From Methanospirillum sp. (GTDB lineage Archaea; Halobacteriota; Methanomicrobia; Methanomicrobiales; Methanospirillaceae): a stretch of 28,192 bases of DNA. Positions 15,796 to 24,304 of the stretch are shown in pieces. The notes beneath the pieces were generated by a model that did not search any database, had not been told where the DNA came from, and saw nothing but the letters and a program-made list of their open reading frames with translations. Where the stretch lies: the NCBI GenBank assembly GCA_028695895.1, contig JAQVIE010000001.1:1-28192 (forward strand). The letters run 5' to 3'. Position 1 is the stretch's first letter, and each line of letters opens with the position of its first letter. A program made the translations under genes and the position numbers.

Positions 15796-16920
15796 TTACC
15801 GGGCTTTGGTATGTTGATTAATATATGAGAGAATCGCACTGTAAGCCATTTCAGAACCATAATATGCCTCCTGGCGTGCAGGGTCAGGTTCTGCCATCGC
15901 ACGGTTTTTCATCTCTTCATATTCATGTAAAAGGAAGTTCATGAAAAGGAAAAGATCAGAACATTCAAATCCAAATCGTTCAACTGCAAGACCGCACGCA
16001 CGATCCCACCCCTGTTTTGCATAAGATGATAAATTATATTTTGTAGGACTGTGTTTCATTTCTATTAACATCTCAAGCATTTCATCCGCGCTGACTGCTC
16101 CTTTATGTTCCCTGAACTGATATGTAACTTTTTTGAAGAGTTCAGACCAGTCATTATTCCATCTCTCCTGTAATTGTTCTGAAAATTCTTCTCCTGGTTT
16201 TGGTATACGTTTAATATACATCTTTGAGATTTCATTCTCAAATCCTTCAATTTCCTGGGGAAATGAGAATATAATTGATATTTTTTTATCAGGTTCCTGC
16301 TCTGAACGATAAAAAACAGAATAAGGAATGATAAAATAATCACCAGATTTTATCTTCACAATCAGTCGGGTGTTTGTTGCATATACCATGCAGGATTCAT
16401 AATAAAAGTCATCAAACCAGACCTGCATTTTTTCTCTTGTTTTTACAATCTCGAATTGATCCAGCCCTTTTTTTGATCTTACAACTCCTTCGATTAGTAG
16501 TAAATCATCTTCCTCTGTTTGCATGGATTTTTTCTTTAATGCAATATCTGCCTGGAACCTGAGCACCTGCGCATTGATGAATTTTTTCCAGTAATTTGGC
16601 CATTTTGGTCCATCAAATATCGTTAGTCCACCTCCTTCTTTGCGTTTTAATCCATGCATGAAAATTCTGACATACTCTTCCTTACCATCAAAAAATCTTA
16701 AAGGAACATTACATCTTATACAGACATAAGTATTATTTTCAACATAAATTTCATGAATAAGTTCATATGATAGTTTTATAAGCTGGTTTTTTTGATTTTT
16801 AATAATCAGACGAAAATTAGTTACATAAAATTTCGTGATGTAACGGTTTTTTTGATTGAAAAAAATGGCTGCTACTCCTTTTTTAAGTAGCTTTTCCCCA
16901 TTTAAACAGCCGGTATTCAT
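15796..16920 (-). CDS. Uncharacterised protein with two PH/GRAM-like repeats
   Basis: 374 residues, soluble and charged. Two similar segments at about 8-65 and 140-205 each have a G-x-x-(x)-x-x-F start and the core (V/A)TN-x-RLI(I/V)-K (YVTNFRLIIKN and YATNTRLIVKI), as in bacterial PH-like or GRAM-like domains. A helical C-terminal part (about 235-374) follows, with WNNDWSELFKK and several aromatic-rich helices. It is the first gene of a tight operon with DUF2148 and the beta-RFAP-family gene. AGGAAAT lies about 7 nt before the ATG. I do not recognise the full-length protein, and the role is unknown. Confidence 0.7.
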   Translation of the reverse strand: MNTGCLNGEKLLKKGVAAIFFNQKNRYITKFYVTNFRLIIKNQKNQLIKLSYELIHEIYVENNTYVCIRCNVPLRFFDGKEEYVRIFMHGLKRKEGGGLTIFDGPKWPNYWKKFINAQVLRFQADIALKKKSMQTEEDDLLLIEGVVRSKKGLDQFEIVKTREKMQVWFDDFYYESCMVYATNTRLIVKIKSGDYFIIPYSVFYRSEQEPDKKISIIFSFPQEIEGFENEISKMYIKRIPKPGEEFSEQLQERWNNDWSELFKKVTYQFREHKGAVSADEMLEMLIEMKHSPTKYNLSSYAKQGWDRACGLAVERFGFECSDLFLFMNFLLHEYEEMKNRAMAEPDPARQEAYYGSEMAYSAILSYINQHTKAR

Positions 16921-17006
16921 ATTAATTTCCTGATTTTTTGGAAAATTCCCTGAAGTGTATATGCATCATCTGATATATGTTGAGAATCTAAAACCCGTGA
17001 GTTATC
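16921..17006. promoter_or_regulatory. Divergent promoter region between the PH-like operon and the HyuA-like operon
   Basis: 86 bp, AT-rich, with minus-strand AGGAAAT before the ATG at 16920 and plus-strand GTGAG before the ATG at 17007. AT-rich blocks near 16955-16980 could carry both TATA boxes. No strong operator is seen. Confidence 0.35.
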
Positions 17007-18452
17007 ATGTTTGCCGGGATTGATATCGGAGATACAAATACTGATATAGCTATCATAGATTCTCAAATTAGCACATATAAAGTACCAAACAATGAAGGAC
17101 TAAATAATGCCCTTAAAAAAATTTCTCCAGGCGGGCGCCTTGCAATAAGCACTTCCCAGGCACTTAATGAGATTATCACAGGTCATCCCGCAGACATCCG
17201 GACAATAAACATACCAGGTCCTGGCCTTGTTTATCCTGACGCTGTGAAAGGAGCGGTCTCCCATCGCGGAGATATTATTGAACCAATTGATCCGGAAGAG
17301 ATAAAAAAGATTATGAAAGGACAATATGCAAAGGCTGTTGCGATTGCGGGAAAATTTTCTGTCAGAAATGACATATTAGAAAAACAGGTATATGACATTG
17401 TTTCACATTTTTATTCAGATGAGCAGATATCAATAAGCTCTACTATCGGGGCATTAAATTTCCCTGCCCGCATTCACACAACAAAGCTGAATGCAAAAAT
17501 AAAAAGAAAAGTTGCTTCTTTAATAAAAAAAATCCATAAAGTTAATCCCGATTTTTATTTTGTAACATCTACCGGAGGGCTTATATCCCCTGCCAGGGTT
17601 CTTGACAATCCAATGTTATTGTATCATTCAAGTCCTGCAACCGTGGCAAATGGTGCATATTATCTTAGTAAAAATGATAACTGCCTGGTAATTGATATCG
17701 GAGGGACAACTACAGAACTTGTTCCGTTAAAAAATGGAAAACCGATATATGAGACAATCATAATAGATGGTTTAAAAACTCTTATTCAGGCTGTGTCAGC
17801 TACAGGGATTCCATTTGGAGGTGATTCCTGTATCAGGACAGAATTATGTCCCTTCAGGGCAGGTTCTTCAAGATCTTTTGGAGGTAGTGAACCTACATTA
17901 ACTGATGCTTTAAATGTAATGGGTGCGAGAATCGGTGATTTTGAAAGGTCTGAAATTCTTGATCGCACATCTGCAGAAAACGCCATTCATAAGTATCTGG
18001 ACACAGTTGCATCAGCTGTCAGGGATTATCAACCCGAAATCCTTATCGGAACTGGTTACCTGGCTCATTACCTTCTTTCCGATATTGCAGAACGCTCAAA
18101 TACTGTCGGTATTGTTCCTGAACACGCAGCTTCTGCAAATGCTGTTGGTGCTGCAGTGTCTAAAGTAAGCCTGGAAGTGTATATTCATGTTGATACTGAA
18201 AGAAAAAGAATGACCCTGAATGGTATGGCTTACCCATATAAGGAAACGAAAGATGACGAACATCTGATTGCTTATGCCACTGAACTGGTGAGGGAAATTG
18301 CCATGAATGAGGGTGCACCGGAAGAAGATGTCGAAGATATCAAGGTTCTTTATTTCTCTTCGTTTGATGTGGTCAGGGGATGGAGGGTTTCAGCAAAAAT
18401 CACTGATATGATTCTTGCGGTTGCTCCCGGTATTTCTGTGGAGGCATTATGA
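17007..18452 (+). CDS. Hydantoinase/oxoprolinase (HyuA) family protein
   Basis: 481 residues of the actin/Hsp70-like ATPase fold. Two phosphate loops stand out: GIDIGDTNTDIAI (4-16) and VIDIGGTTTELV (228-239). The mid part TGIPFGGDSCIRTE and the C-terminal half up to TGYLAHYLL fit the family. Members hydrolyse ATP to open hydantoin, oxoproline or related rings, but the substrate of the archaeal single-subunit forms is unknown; a HyuB partner is not present here. The last about 95 residues form an extra beta-alpha domain ending just before the overlap. The stop overlaps the start of the HDAC gene by 4 nt (ATGA), so the pair is translationally coupled. Confidence 0.82.
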   Translation: MFAGIDIGDTNTDIAIIDSQISTYKVPNNEGLNNALKKISPGGRLAISTSQALNEIITGHPADIRTINIPGPGLVYPDAVKGAVSHRGDIIEPIDPEEIKKIMKGQYAKAVAIAGKFSVRNDILEKQVYDIVSHFYSDEQISISSTIGALNFPARIHTTKLNAKIKRKVASLIKKIHKVNPDFYFVTSTGGLISPARVLDNPMLLYHSSPATVANGAYYLSKNDNCLVIDIGGTTTELVPLKNGKPIYETIIIDGLKTLIQAVSATGIPFGGDSCIRTELCPFRAGSSRSFGGSEPTLTDALNVMGARIGDFERSEILDRTSAENAIHKYLDTVASAVRDYQPEILIGTGYLAHYLLSDIAERSNTVGIVPEHAASANAVGAAVSKVSLEVYIHVDTERKRMTLNGMAYPYKETKDDEHLIAYATELVREIAMNEGAPEEDVEDIKVLYFSSFDVVRGWRVSAKITDMILAVAPGISVEAL

Positions 18453-19534
18453 CCTGCGGTATTGTATATGATCCTTCTTACCTGGCTCATGAGCAAAGTT
18501 CATCTCATCCTGAAAGAAGGGAACGTCTTTCATATTCCTTGGACCAGCTTGAGGAGGAAGGAATTTTTGATTTACCGCAAATCAAGCTTTTCCTCCCAAA
18601 ACCAGCGACGAGAGATGATGTCCTGCTTGTCCATACTCCGGAATATTTAAAGTTTTTAGAAGATGCATCGATTAATGGTGGAATTATTGATTCTGATACA
18701 TATATACCAAGGAATCTGATTCATGACGCACTTCTTGCTGCCGGTGGGGCAATTACAGGGGCTGATGCTGTCCTGAACCAGGAAGTTACCAATAGTTTTG
18801 TTCTTGCAAGACCTCCAGGACATCATGCAGGCCGTTCACATGGTGCAGGTTTTTGTTACTTGAATAATGTGGCCATTATGGTCAGACATCTTCAACGGAG
18901 AGGACTTCGAAGGATCATGATTCTGGACTGGGATGCCCACCATGGAAACGGCACCGAAGAAATTTTTTATGACGATCCTTCGGTTTTATTTTGTTCTGTT
19001 CATCAATACCCTTTTTATCCAGGTTCAGGAAGATTTGAAGACATTGGGATAGGAGATGGAAAAGGTTACAATGTTAATTTACCAATCCCTGCCGGCAGTT
19101 CTGATAGGGTTTACAAGTATCTTCTTGAAGAGATGATTATTCCACTGGCAGATGAATACATGCCTGATGCTATAGCAATTTCTGCAGGTCAGGATAATCA
19201 TTTCACAGATCCGCTTACTGGCCTTGCACTTACTGCGCGAGGATATGCCGAATTAATGAAAGAGATGTGCATTCTGGCTGATTCAATCTGTCATGGCAGG
19301 ATCATCGCTGTCCTGGAAGGGGGATATAGCATGGAGGGGGGCCTTCCTTATACAAATCTCGGTCTCATTGCAGCGATGGCCGGATTAGACTTATCAGCCA
19401 TTAGAGAGCCTGAAATCTACCAGAATTTATTAAAGGAGTCAATATCTGAAGATGCTTTTCCTCAAGTTGTTAAAATGATCTCTGAATTAAAGAAAAAGTT
19501 AGCAGCTCACTGGTATTTCATACAAAGATATTAA
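18449..19534 (+). CDS. Histone deacetylase family (AcuC/HDAC-type) hydrolase
   Basis: 361 residues of the zinc-dependent deacetylase family. Motifs are RPPGHHAGRS with the catalytic His pair (His125, His126), the zinc site DWDAHHGNGT (Asp162, His164) with a third ligand Asp249 in SAGQDNHFTDPL, and the ligand-gate EGGYSMEGG near 289-297. In archaea and bacteria such proteins deacylate proteins or small molecules (acetoin utilisation type). A one-domain archaeal histone is encoded in this same window at 26591, but nothing in the sequence links the two. The gene starts within the HyuA stop, so a metabolic amidohydrolase role is at least as likely as chromatin work. Confidence 0.9.
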   Translation: MTCGIVYDPSYLAHEQSSSHPERRERLSYSLDQLEEEGIFDLPQIKLFLPKPATRDDVLLVHTPEYLKFLEDASINGGIIDSDTYIPRNLIHDALLAAGGAITGADAVLNQEVTNSFVLARPPGHHAGRSHGAGFCYLNNVAIMVRHLQRRGLRRIMILDWDAHHGNGTEEIFYDDPSVLFCSVHQYPFYPGSGRFEDIGIGDGKGYNVNLPIPAGSSDRVYKYLLEEMIIPLADEYMPDAIAISAGQDNHFTDPLTGLALTARGYAELMKEMCILADSICHGRIIAVLEGGYSMEGGLPYTNLGLIAAMAGLDLSAIREPEIYQNLLKESISEDAFPQVVKMISELKKKLAAHWYFIQRY

Positions 19535-19544
19535 TCTGGTTAAT

Positions 19545-19568
19545 AAATTTCATTACTGATTGAAATTT
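19545..19568 (+). terminator. Hairpin after the deacetylase gene
   Basis: AAATTTCA (19545-19552) pairs perfectly with TGAAATTT (19561-19568) across an 8-nt loop, 11 bp past the stop. T-rich sequence follows (CTATTTTATT), which would also be the promoter of the next gene. Confidence 0.45.
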
Positions 19569-19609
19569 CTCCTGCTATTTTATTATGAAAGAGAACTAGT
19601 ACCAGACAT

Positions 19610-19897
19610 ATGACTATAACTCCTGTTCACGTTGACGGAACTGATAAAGGAAAAATCATGTTATATGCCCTGTCCACCTGTATTCATTGCAAGCAGACAA
19701 GGCAATTTCTTGATGAGTTAAAAGTGGCATATAATTACCTTTATGTTGATCTACTAAGTCGTGAAGAGATGGATGAAATTTTAAAAGAAGTAGAAAAGGT
19801 AAATCCACGAGGATCTTTTCCAACCATAGTAATTAATGAAGATATAGTAATTGTTGGAAGCAGACTTGACGAGATAAAAGAGGCGTTAAAGTTATGA
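19610..19897 (+). CDS. Glutaredoxin/NrdH-like redoxin
   Basis: 95 residues of the thioredoxin fold. After a short extra N-terminus the first strand and active site read IMLYALSTCIHCKQT, with the redox pair Cys24 and Cys27 (C-I-H-C). The cis-proline loop is SFPTIVIN, and the C-terminal helix begins GSRLDEI. Similar redoxins in methanogens pass electrons to disulfide targets. It overlaps the ferredoxin-disulfide-reductase gene by 4 nt, which strongly suggests that reductase as its electron source. No ribosome site is seen; the TATA-like CTATTTTATT at about 19575-19585 gives a very short leader. Confidence 0.87.
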   Translation: MTITPVHVDGTDKGKIMLYALSTCIHCKQTRQFLDELKVAYNYLYVDLLSREEMDEILKEVEKVNPRGSFPTIVINEDIVIVGSRLDEIKEALKL

Positions 19898-20397
19898 TCC
19901 AGGATATTAATCAGGAAACACTTGAAAAAAGGTTTAAAACACTCAATCAGGAAGCTAAAAATAGTGGATATAATTTAAACACAGACAAAGATTTCACAAT
20001 GGGGCTGGTCGAAGGGCTCTTAATGAATGCTGGACGGTACGGGTACGAATCATGTCCATGCAGACTATCTCTTGGAGAGAAACATGCAGATATGGATATT
20101 ATCTGTCCCTGTGATTATCGTGATGGTGATTTAAGTGAATTTGGTGCATGTTTTTGTGGACTTTATGTATCTGACGAGATCGCGTTAAAAAAACTACCTG
20201 CCCCTGTTGTCCCTGAACGCCGCCCTCCCTCCTCTGAACGAAGTAAAATAAAAACATCTTCTATGCGAACCGAAAAACTGCCTTTTCCTGTATACCGATG
20301 TAAAGTGTGTGGTTATCTTTGTGCAAGGAACAATCCGCCGGAAAAGTGCCCAATATGTAAGGCAGGAAAAGAACGATTTGAAATCTTTCTAATTTAG
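19894..20397 (+). CDS. Ferredoxin:disulfide reductase (FTR catalytic subunit fused to rubredoxin)
   Basis: 167 residues in two domains. Residues 1-100 are the ferredoxin-thioredoxin reductase catalytic subunit with its three Cys-x-Cys pairs: Cys54/Cys56 (ESCPCRL), Cys71/Cys73 (ICPCDYR) and Cys86/Cys88 (ACFCGLY). These bind the 4Fe-4S cluster next to a redox-active disulfide. After a Pro/Ser-rich linker (about 101-130), residues 133-160 form a rubredoxin-like domain with YRCKVCGY and EKCPICKAG (Cys136, 139, 152, 155). Such fusions in methanogens accept electrons from ferredoxin. There is an extra Cys143 in the rubredoxin part. The coupled glutaredoxin-like gene upstream is the likely partner. 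Confidence 0.9.
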   Translation: MIQDINQETLEKRFKTLNQEAKNSGYNLNTDKDFTMGLVEGLLMNAGRYGYESCPCRLSLGEKHADMDIICPCDYRDGDLSEFGACFCGLYVSDEIALKKLPAPVVPERRPPSSERSKIKTSSMRTEKLPFPVYRCKVCGYLCARNNPPEKCPICKAGKERFEIFLI

Positions 20398-20444
20398 CCA
20401 GTCTACCAATAACCTCTTATCTTATTCTGCTGATATTTATTCCA

Positions 20445-20810
20445 GTGTCAGCATCGATATCAATTGAGATAGTGGGTTATTCAGATTCAGAATGTTCACC
20501 TTTTCCCTGCGATGAGAACAGAACCTGCGGTCTTTCCTCATGTGCCCCATCAGGAAGTCTTGTGAAAGCTTTCGAGGCTTTAAAAGAAGAAGTTTATAAA
20601 GAATTTGAAAATCGAGTTACTTTGAAACTTACCCTTCTTGATGATAATGTACCTGAATACATAAAAGATATTTATAATTTGGACCATCCTGCAATTCCCA
20701 TGATTCTTCTCCAGAAAAAAGTAATTCCAGTTGGAAGAATCTCATGGAAACCCATCAGGGATGCAATTTATTTAGAAATTGAAAAGAACAATCCTGATCT
20801 CATACATTAA
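20445..20810 (+). CDS. Four-cysteine thioredoxin-fold-like protein
   Basis: 121 residues, GTG start. ISIEIVGYSDSEC begins like a thioredoxin-fold strand, followed by an unusual cysteine set Cys17, Cys22, Cys28 and Cys33. The rest (a helix, the strand LKLTLLDDN, helix, AIPMILLQKK and a final helix) fits a thioredoxin-like alpha/beta unit, somewhat like DUF1462/YuzD proteins. No ATG start and no ribosome site are seen upstream; a start at the next GTG would remove the first strand. It follows the reductase gene by 47 bp and is probably a third member of the same redox cluster. Its partner is unknown. Confidence 0.65.
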   Translation: MSASISIEIVGYSDSECSPFPCDENRTCGLSSCAPSGSLVKAFEALKEEVYKEFENRVTLKLTLLDDNVPEYIKDIYNLDHPAIPMILLQKKVIPVGRISWKPIRDAIYLEIEKNNPDLIH

Positions 20811-20848
20811 AGTATATTACTATCTTAAAGAGAAATAACCTTAAGAAG

Positions 20849-21874
20849 ATGACCTTTAACAACATTTCGGATGATCTCTATAACTCAGCACCAGTTATTG
20901 CCTTTGAGAGAGATAGTTCAAACATATGGAAACTTAAAAATATTTCTGCAAATCATAAAAAACATGAAATATTGGTGGAAATACCAGGTAAAGAGACAGA
21001 CATTCTCTCTCACATTCATGAAGAAGATAAGGAGATTATCTCAAGGAAACTGGGTGGAGCAATACTTCAAAATAAATCAGAGATAGAGCTGAGGTACCGC
21101 ATTAAAGCGGGTATATCTTACCGGTGGGTTGAAGAATACTGTTCTTTCTTATACGATGGATATGGAAAACTGGACAAAGCAGTCAGTTATTTATGGATGA
21201 GTTCACTTCCAATTGAATGGTTTTTTTTATATAAGGGTTCTGAAATATGGAATGAATTAAATTCTAAGATAAGACATGATATTTTTAATCAACTGACGGC
21301 CATTCTTGGATATCTGGAACTTTCAAGTGATATAATTACAGAACCAATGCTTATTGATTTTACCCAGAAAGAACAAAAGGCAGCTGAGAAAATTCGTGAC
21401 AGACTTATTTTTACCAGAGAATATCAAAAAATCGGAATGCTTGAATTTTCATGGTCCCCTCTTTCTGAAATCATCAGGGAAGCACTTGATGAAACAGTAA
21501 TGAAATCATTCAAAATAGAAATTTATACTGATAAAACGGTTATTTTTGTAGATAAAAACTTCAAGCATGCCTTGGAAAAGATATTTGAAAATATCCCTGT
21601 ACATGCAACAGGTGCTACCAATTTAATAATTAAAATGGAACCAATAACAAGTGGAGGTAAGTTGATTATAGAAGATAATGGGTGTGGTATTAATCAGGAA
21701 AATAAAACCAGGGTTTTTGATCTTGGTTTTGGGAAAGGAAGTGGATATGGTCTTTTCCTTACCGAAAAAATTTTATCAGTATTTGGAATTGAAATAAAAG
21801 AAAATGGTGTTCCAGGTAAAGGAGCAAGATTTGAGCTTTTTATACCTTCTCATATACTGAAAATACATTCCTGA
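20849..21874 (+). CDS. Soluble PAS-domain sensor histidine kinase
   Basis: 341 residues without membrane segments. Residues 1-115 look like a PAS domain (ISDDLYNSAPVIAF; YRIKAGISYRWVEEYCSFL). The dimerisation helix holds the phospho-acceptor His143 in KIRHDIFNQLTAILGYLEL, and the ATPase part shows an N-box FEN (Asn248), the G1 box DNGCGI (276-281) and GSGYGLFL (297-304). The N-box is degenerate (FENIPVHATGA), so activity is not certain. There is no response regulator in the window; it is an orphan kinase that may sense an intracellular signal, and the redox genes just upstream are a possible context. An AAGAAG ribosome site is next to the ATG. Confidence 0.85.
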   Translation: MTFNNISDDLYNSAPVIAFERDSSNIWKLKNISANHKKHEILVEIPGKETDILSHIHEEDKEIISRKLGGAILQNKSEIELRYRIKAGISYRWVEEYCSFLYDGYGKLDKAVSYLWMSSLPIEWFFLYKGSEIWNELNSKIRHDIFNQLTAILGYLELSSDIITEPMLIDFTQKEQKAAEKIRDRLIFTREYQKIGMLEFSWSPLSEIIREALDETVMKSFKIEIYTDKTVIFVDKNFKHALEKIFENIPVHATGATNLIIKMEPITSGGKLIIEDNGCGINQENKTRVFDLGFGKGSGYGLFLTEKILSVFGIEIKENGVPGKGARFELFIPSHILKIHS

Positions 21875-21875
21875 A

Positions 21876-22955
21876 TTAACATATTTTTTGAGCAATCATC
21901 ATTGTTACCTTATAATCCTTGACATAGGGATCTGATACTCTTGTTATAGAATGAATATTTAATTTATTTTCTTTGAGAGCAGCAAGATATTCATCAGTAA
22001 GGAATTTTTTATTTTTTGTCCAGGTTTTTTTCGGATGGTTTTCATTGTTAAAAGTCCAGAGAAAAAATTCCAGTTCATGAAGTGGATCATATGGTGTGAT
22101 TTCATCACCTGGCTGAATACTGACAAAAAATCCATCATTTTTTAGTGCATCAGAAATTTTTTCCAGCATATCAGCTCTTTTACCACTTGGATTGGAGGAT
22201 GAAATGATTAAATCATAATCTTTGCCAATTGGTTCATTAAAAAAATTACCACCTTTTGTTTTAACTCTGGAAGTAAGATTATACTTTTTTATATACTCTT
22301 CTGCTAAAGGAATGACACCAGGTAAATCAAAAACAGTTGCATTAAGGTCCGGGTTGTGGCATGCAAGTGCAATTGAATAAAGACCATGTCCTCCGCCTAA
22401 ATCTATCATTTTTTTCATTTTAAAAAAAGAAGGAAGTGAGGTTACTTCTCTGACCACCTCCTGCAGTCTTCCACATATTGTATTCTGCGCCATGGATGGC
22501 AACGATAAAGTGGCAAAAAATTCTTCCTCATCGTATGATTCAGGACCTGACATCAAAATATCAGAGAGGTTTATCCAGAGGTCTTCTAAATGTTTGATTG
22601 ATTTATCAATGTATGCACCCTGAAAATACGGTGACTGTCTGTTAAGGTAAGTTGAGGCAACAGGCGTGTTACGAATTTTTTCATCTTTGTAATCAACAAG
22701 CCCTGTTTTAATAAGACTATGGAAAAAATCAGTCGCAGGGTGAGGATATTTGATGAAATTTTCAATCTCTTTTTCAGATTTCCAGTCTTCAAGTATATCA
22801 AATATTCCCAACCTGACTGATGCACCAATAAGACAGAGAAGTCTTGCGCCATGGTTGAATTTACTCATAGTTGAAAAAAAGTTATCCGGGTGAACCGGAG
22901 GAAATTCCCATAATGTTTTACAGGTATTATTTCTGTTGTCTGATGTATTTTTCAT
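21876..22955 (-). CDS. SAM-dependent O-methyltransferase-like protein (Methyltransf_2 type)
   Basis: 359 residues. Residues about 20-110 form a winged-helix dimerisation region (GARLLCLIGASVRLGIFDIL) and residues about 180-359 a Rossmann methyltransferase, with the SAM loop MIDLGGGHGLYSIALA (183-198) and the acidic loop ATVFDLPGVIPLAEEYI. The plan is that of plant-type and hydroxyneurosporene-type O-methyltransferases; the acceptor is unknown. The start has CAGGAT about 6 nt upstream. It is transcribed divergently from the SAM synthetase gene across a 146-bp region, which may simply reflect gene order. Confidence 0.8.
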   Translation of the reverse strand: MKNTSDNRNNTCKTLWEFPPVHPDNFFSTMSKFNHGARLLCLIGASVRLGIFDILEDWKSEKEIENFIKYPHPATDFFHSLIKTGLVDYKDEKIRNTPVASTYLNRQSPYFQGAYIDKSIKHLEDLWINLSDILMSGPESYDEEEFFATLSLPSMAQNTICGRLQEVVREVTSLPSFFKMKKMIDLGGGHGLYSIALACHNPDLNATVFDLPGVIPLAEEYIKKYNLTSRVKTKGGNFFNEPIGKDYDLIISSSNPSGKRADMLEKISDALKNDGFFVSIQPGDEITPYDPLHELEFFLWTFNNENHPKKTWTKNKKFLTDEYLAALKENKLNIHSITRVSDPYVKDYKVTMMIAQKIC

Positions 22956-23010
22956 GTTTTATCCTGAATCTGATTACTAAATTTTGGGATACACAGAAAG
23001 GTTCTATCGG

Positions 23011-23020
23011 TAATATATTA
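23011..23020 (+). promoter_or_regulatory. TATA box of the SAM synthetase-his operon
   Basis: TAATATATTA predicts transcription start near 23040, exactly where the palindrome 23040-23055 begins. Confidence 0.5.
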
Positions 23021-23039
23021 TTCCAATCTCACCGAATTA

Positions 23040-23055
23040 GTACAGTATTCTGTAC
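23040..23055. promoter_or_regulatory. Palindrome at the SAM synthetase start site
   Basis: GTACAG-TATT-CTGTAC, a perfect 6-bp inverted repeat with a 4-bp spacer, lies at the inferred transcription start and 46 bp before the ATG at 23102. A repressor bound there would block initiation; alternatively it could form a small hairpin in the leader. Confidence 0.5.
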
Positions 23056-23101
23056 CTGCCATGGGTATATCTTTCTTATTCAAACCATACAGAGGCCTTT
23101 G

Positions 23102-24304
23102 ATGAGTAGAAATATTGCAATTGAAATGCTGAACCAGACTCCTGTTCAGGATCAGCAGATTGAACTGGTCGAACGAAAATGTCTTGGCCATCCGGATAGT
23201 ATTGCTGATGGAATTGCTGAAGCAATAAGCCGTGCATTATGCAATACCTATATTGACCAGTTTGGCGGAGTTCTTCACCACAATACTGACCAGGGTGAGA
23301 TAGTTGCAGGTGAATCAATGCCCCGGTTTGGTGGTGGAAAAATCATCAAACCAATATTTATCCTTCTTGATGGTCGTGCCACTAAAGAGTTTAAAGGAGA
23401 AAAAATAACAGCAGATACTGTTGCATTAAAGGCAGCTAAAGATCACCTTCGCTCAATTGTCCCTGAACTGGATCTTGACCAGCATTTAATTATGGACTGC
23501 CGGCTTGGAACGGGTTCTACTGATCTTCGTGATGTTTTCAATCCTGAAGAAGGAAAAATACCAAGGGCCAACGATACATCTTTTGGGGTTTCATATGCTC
23601 CGTTTTCTGATATTGAAAGATGTATCAGGGAAATTTCTTCATATATTGATAACACCTTGCGCCCAAAATATCCGGTTTATGGACAGGATATAAAAATTAT
23701 GGGACTTCGTCAGGGTAATACAATAAAACTCACGATCTGTTGTGCGATGATTGACCGTTATGTCTCCTCTCTTTCAGATTATGTAAATTATCGTGAAAAA
23801 CTGGCTGAAGAATCTCTTAAAGTTGCTAAAACCTGCACAAATAACAAAGTTGAAGTGTATGTAAATGCTGCAGACTGTGATGCTGAATGCAGTCTTTTCC
23901 TGACTGTAACCGGAACATCTGCAGAAATGGGTGATGATGGTTCAGTAGGAAGAGGAAACCGGGCAAACGGACTGATAACCCCTCACCGGCCCATGAGCAT
24001 GGAAGCTACCAGTGGAAAAAATCCAATCAATCATATTGGAAAGATATATAATCTGCTTTCAAATGAAATGGCACATGCATGTGTTGAAAAGGTTGATGGT
24101 ATTGCAGAAATCCAGATAAGACTTTTATCTCAGATTGGAGCACCCATTGATCAGCCACTGATTGCAAGTGCCCAGATAATTCCTAAACCATCTTTTACTG
24201 TAAAAGATATTGAAAAAGATGTGTATGAAATTATAGATAGTGGACTTGAAAATATTACCTCTGTTACTGAACGGGTAATAAGAGGCGAATTAAAGACATT
24301 TTAA
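23102..24304 (+). CDS. mat: Archaeal S-adenosylmethionine synthetase
   Basis: 400 residues. The start at 23102 follows GAGG by 6 nt and gives the family N-terminus [18 protein letters not shown]; the open frame extends 77 codons upstream, but that part overlaps the divergent gene. This is the archaeal MAT class, distinct from bacterial MetK: it makes SAM from methionine and ATP. Marks include [62 protein letters not shown] and [15 protein letters not shown]. Its stop shares one base with the hisG start, so hisG is translated from the same message. Confidence 0.96.
   Translation: MSRNIAIEMLNQTPVQDQQIELVERKCLGHPDSIADGIAEAISRALCNTYIDQFGGVLHHNTDQGEIVAGESMPRFGGGKIIKPIFILLDGRATKEFKGEKITADTVALKAAKDHLRSIVPELDLDQHLIMDCRLGTGSTDLRDVFNPEEGKIPRANDTSFGVSYAPFSDIERCIREISSYIDNTLRPKYPVYGQDIKIMGLRQGNTIKLTICCAMIDRYVSSLSDYVNYREKLAEESLKVAKTCTNNKVEVYVNAADCDAECSLFLTVTGTSAEMGDDGSVGRGNRANGLITPHRPMSMEATSGKNPINHIGKIYNLLSNEMAHACVEKVDGIAEIQIRLLSQIGAPIDQPLIASAQIIPKPSFTVKDIEKDVYEIIDSGLENITSVTERVIRGELKTF

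Noticed and set aside
15276..15821. 181-codon plus-strand frame
   Set aside because: It is antisense to the DUF2148 gene, whose motifs are clear.
19894..20397. Canonical plant-type FTR with a variable subunit
   Set aside because: No variable subunit is encoded nearby, and the protein is fused to rubredoxin, as in methanogen disulfide reductases.
22871..23101. Longer SAM synthetase start
   Set aside because: It runs into the divergent methyltransferase gene and its promoter; the ATG at 23102 has GAGG and the family N-terminus.
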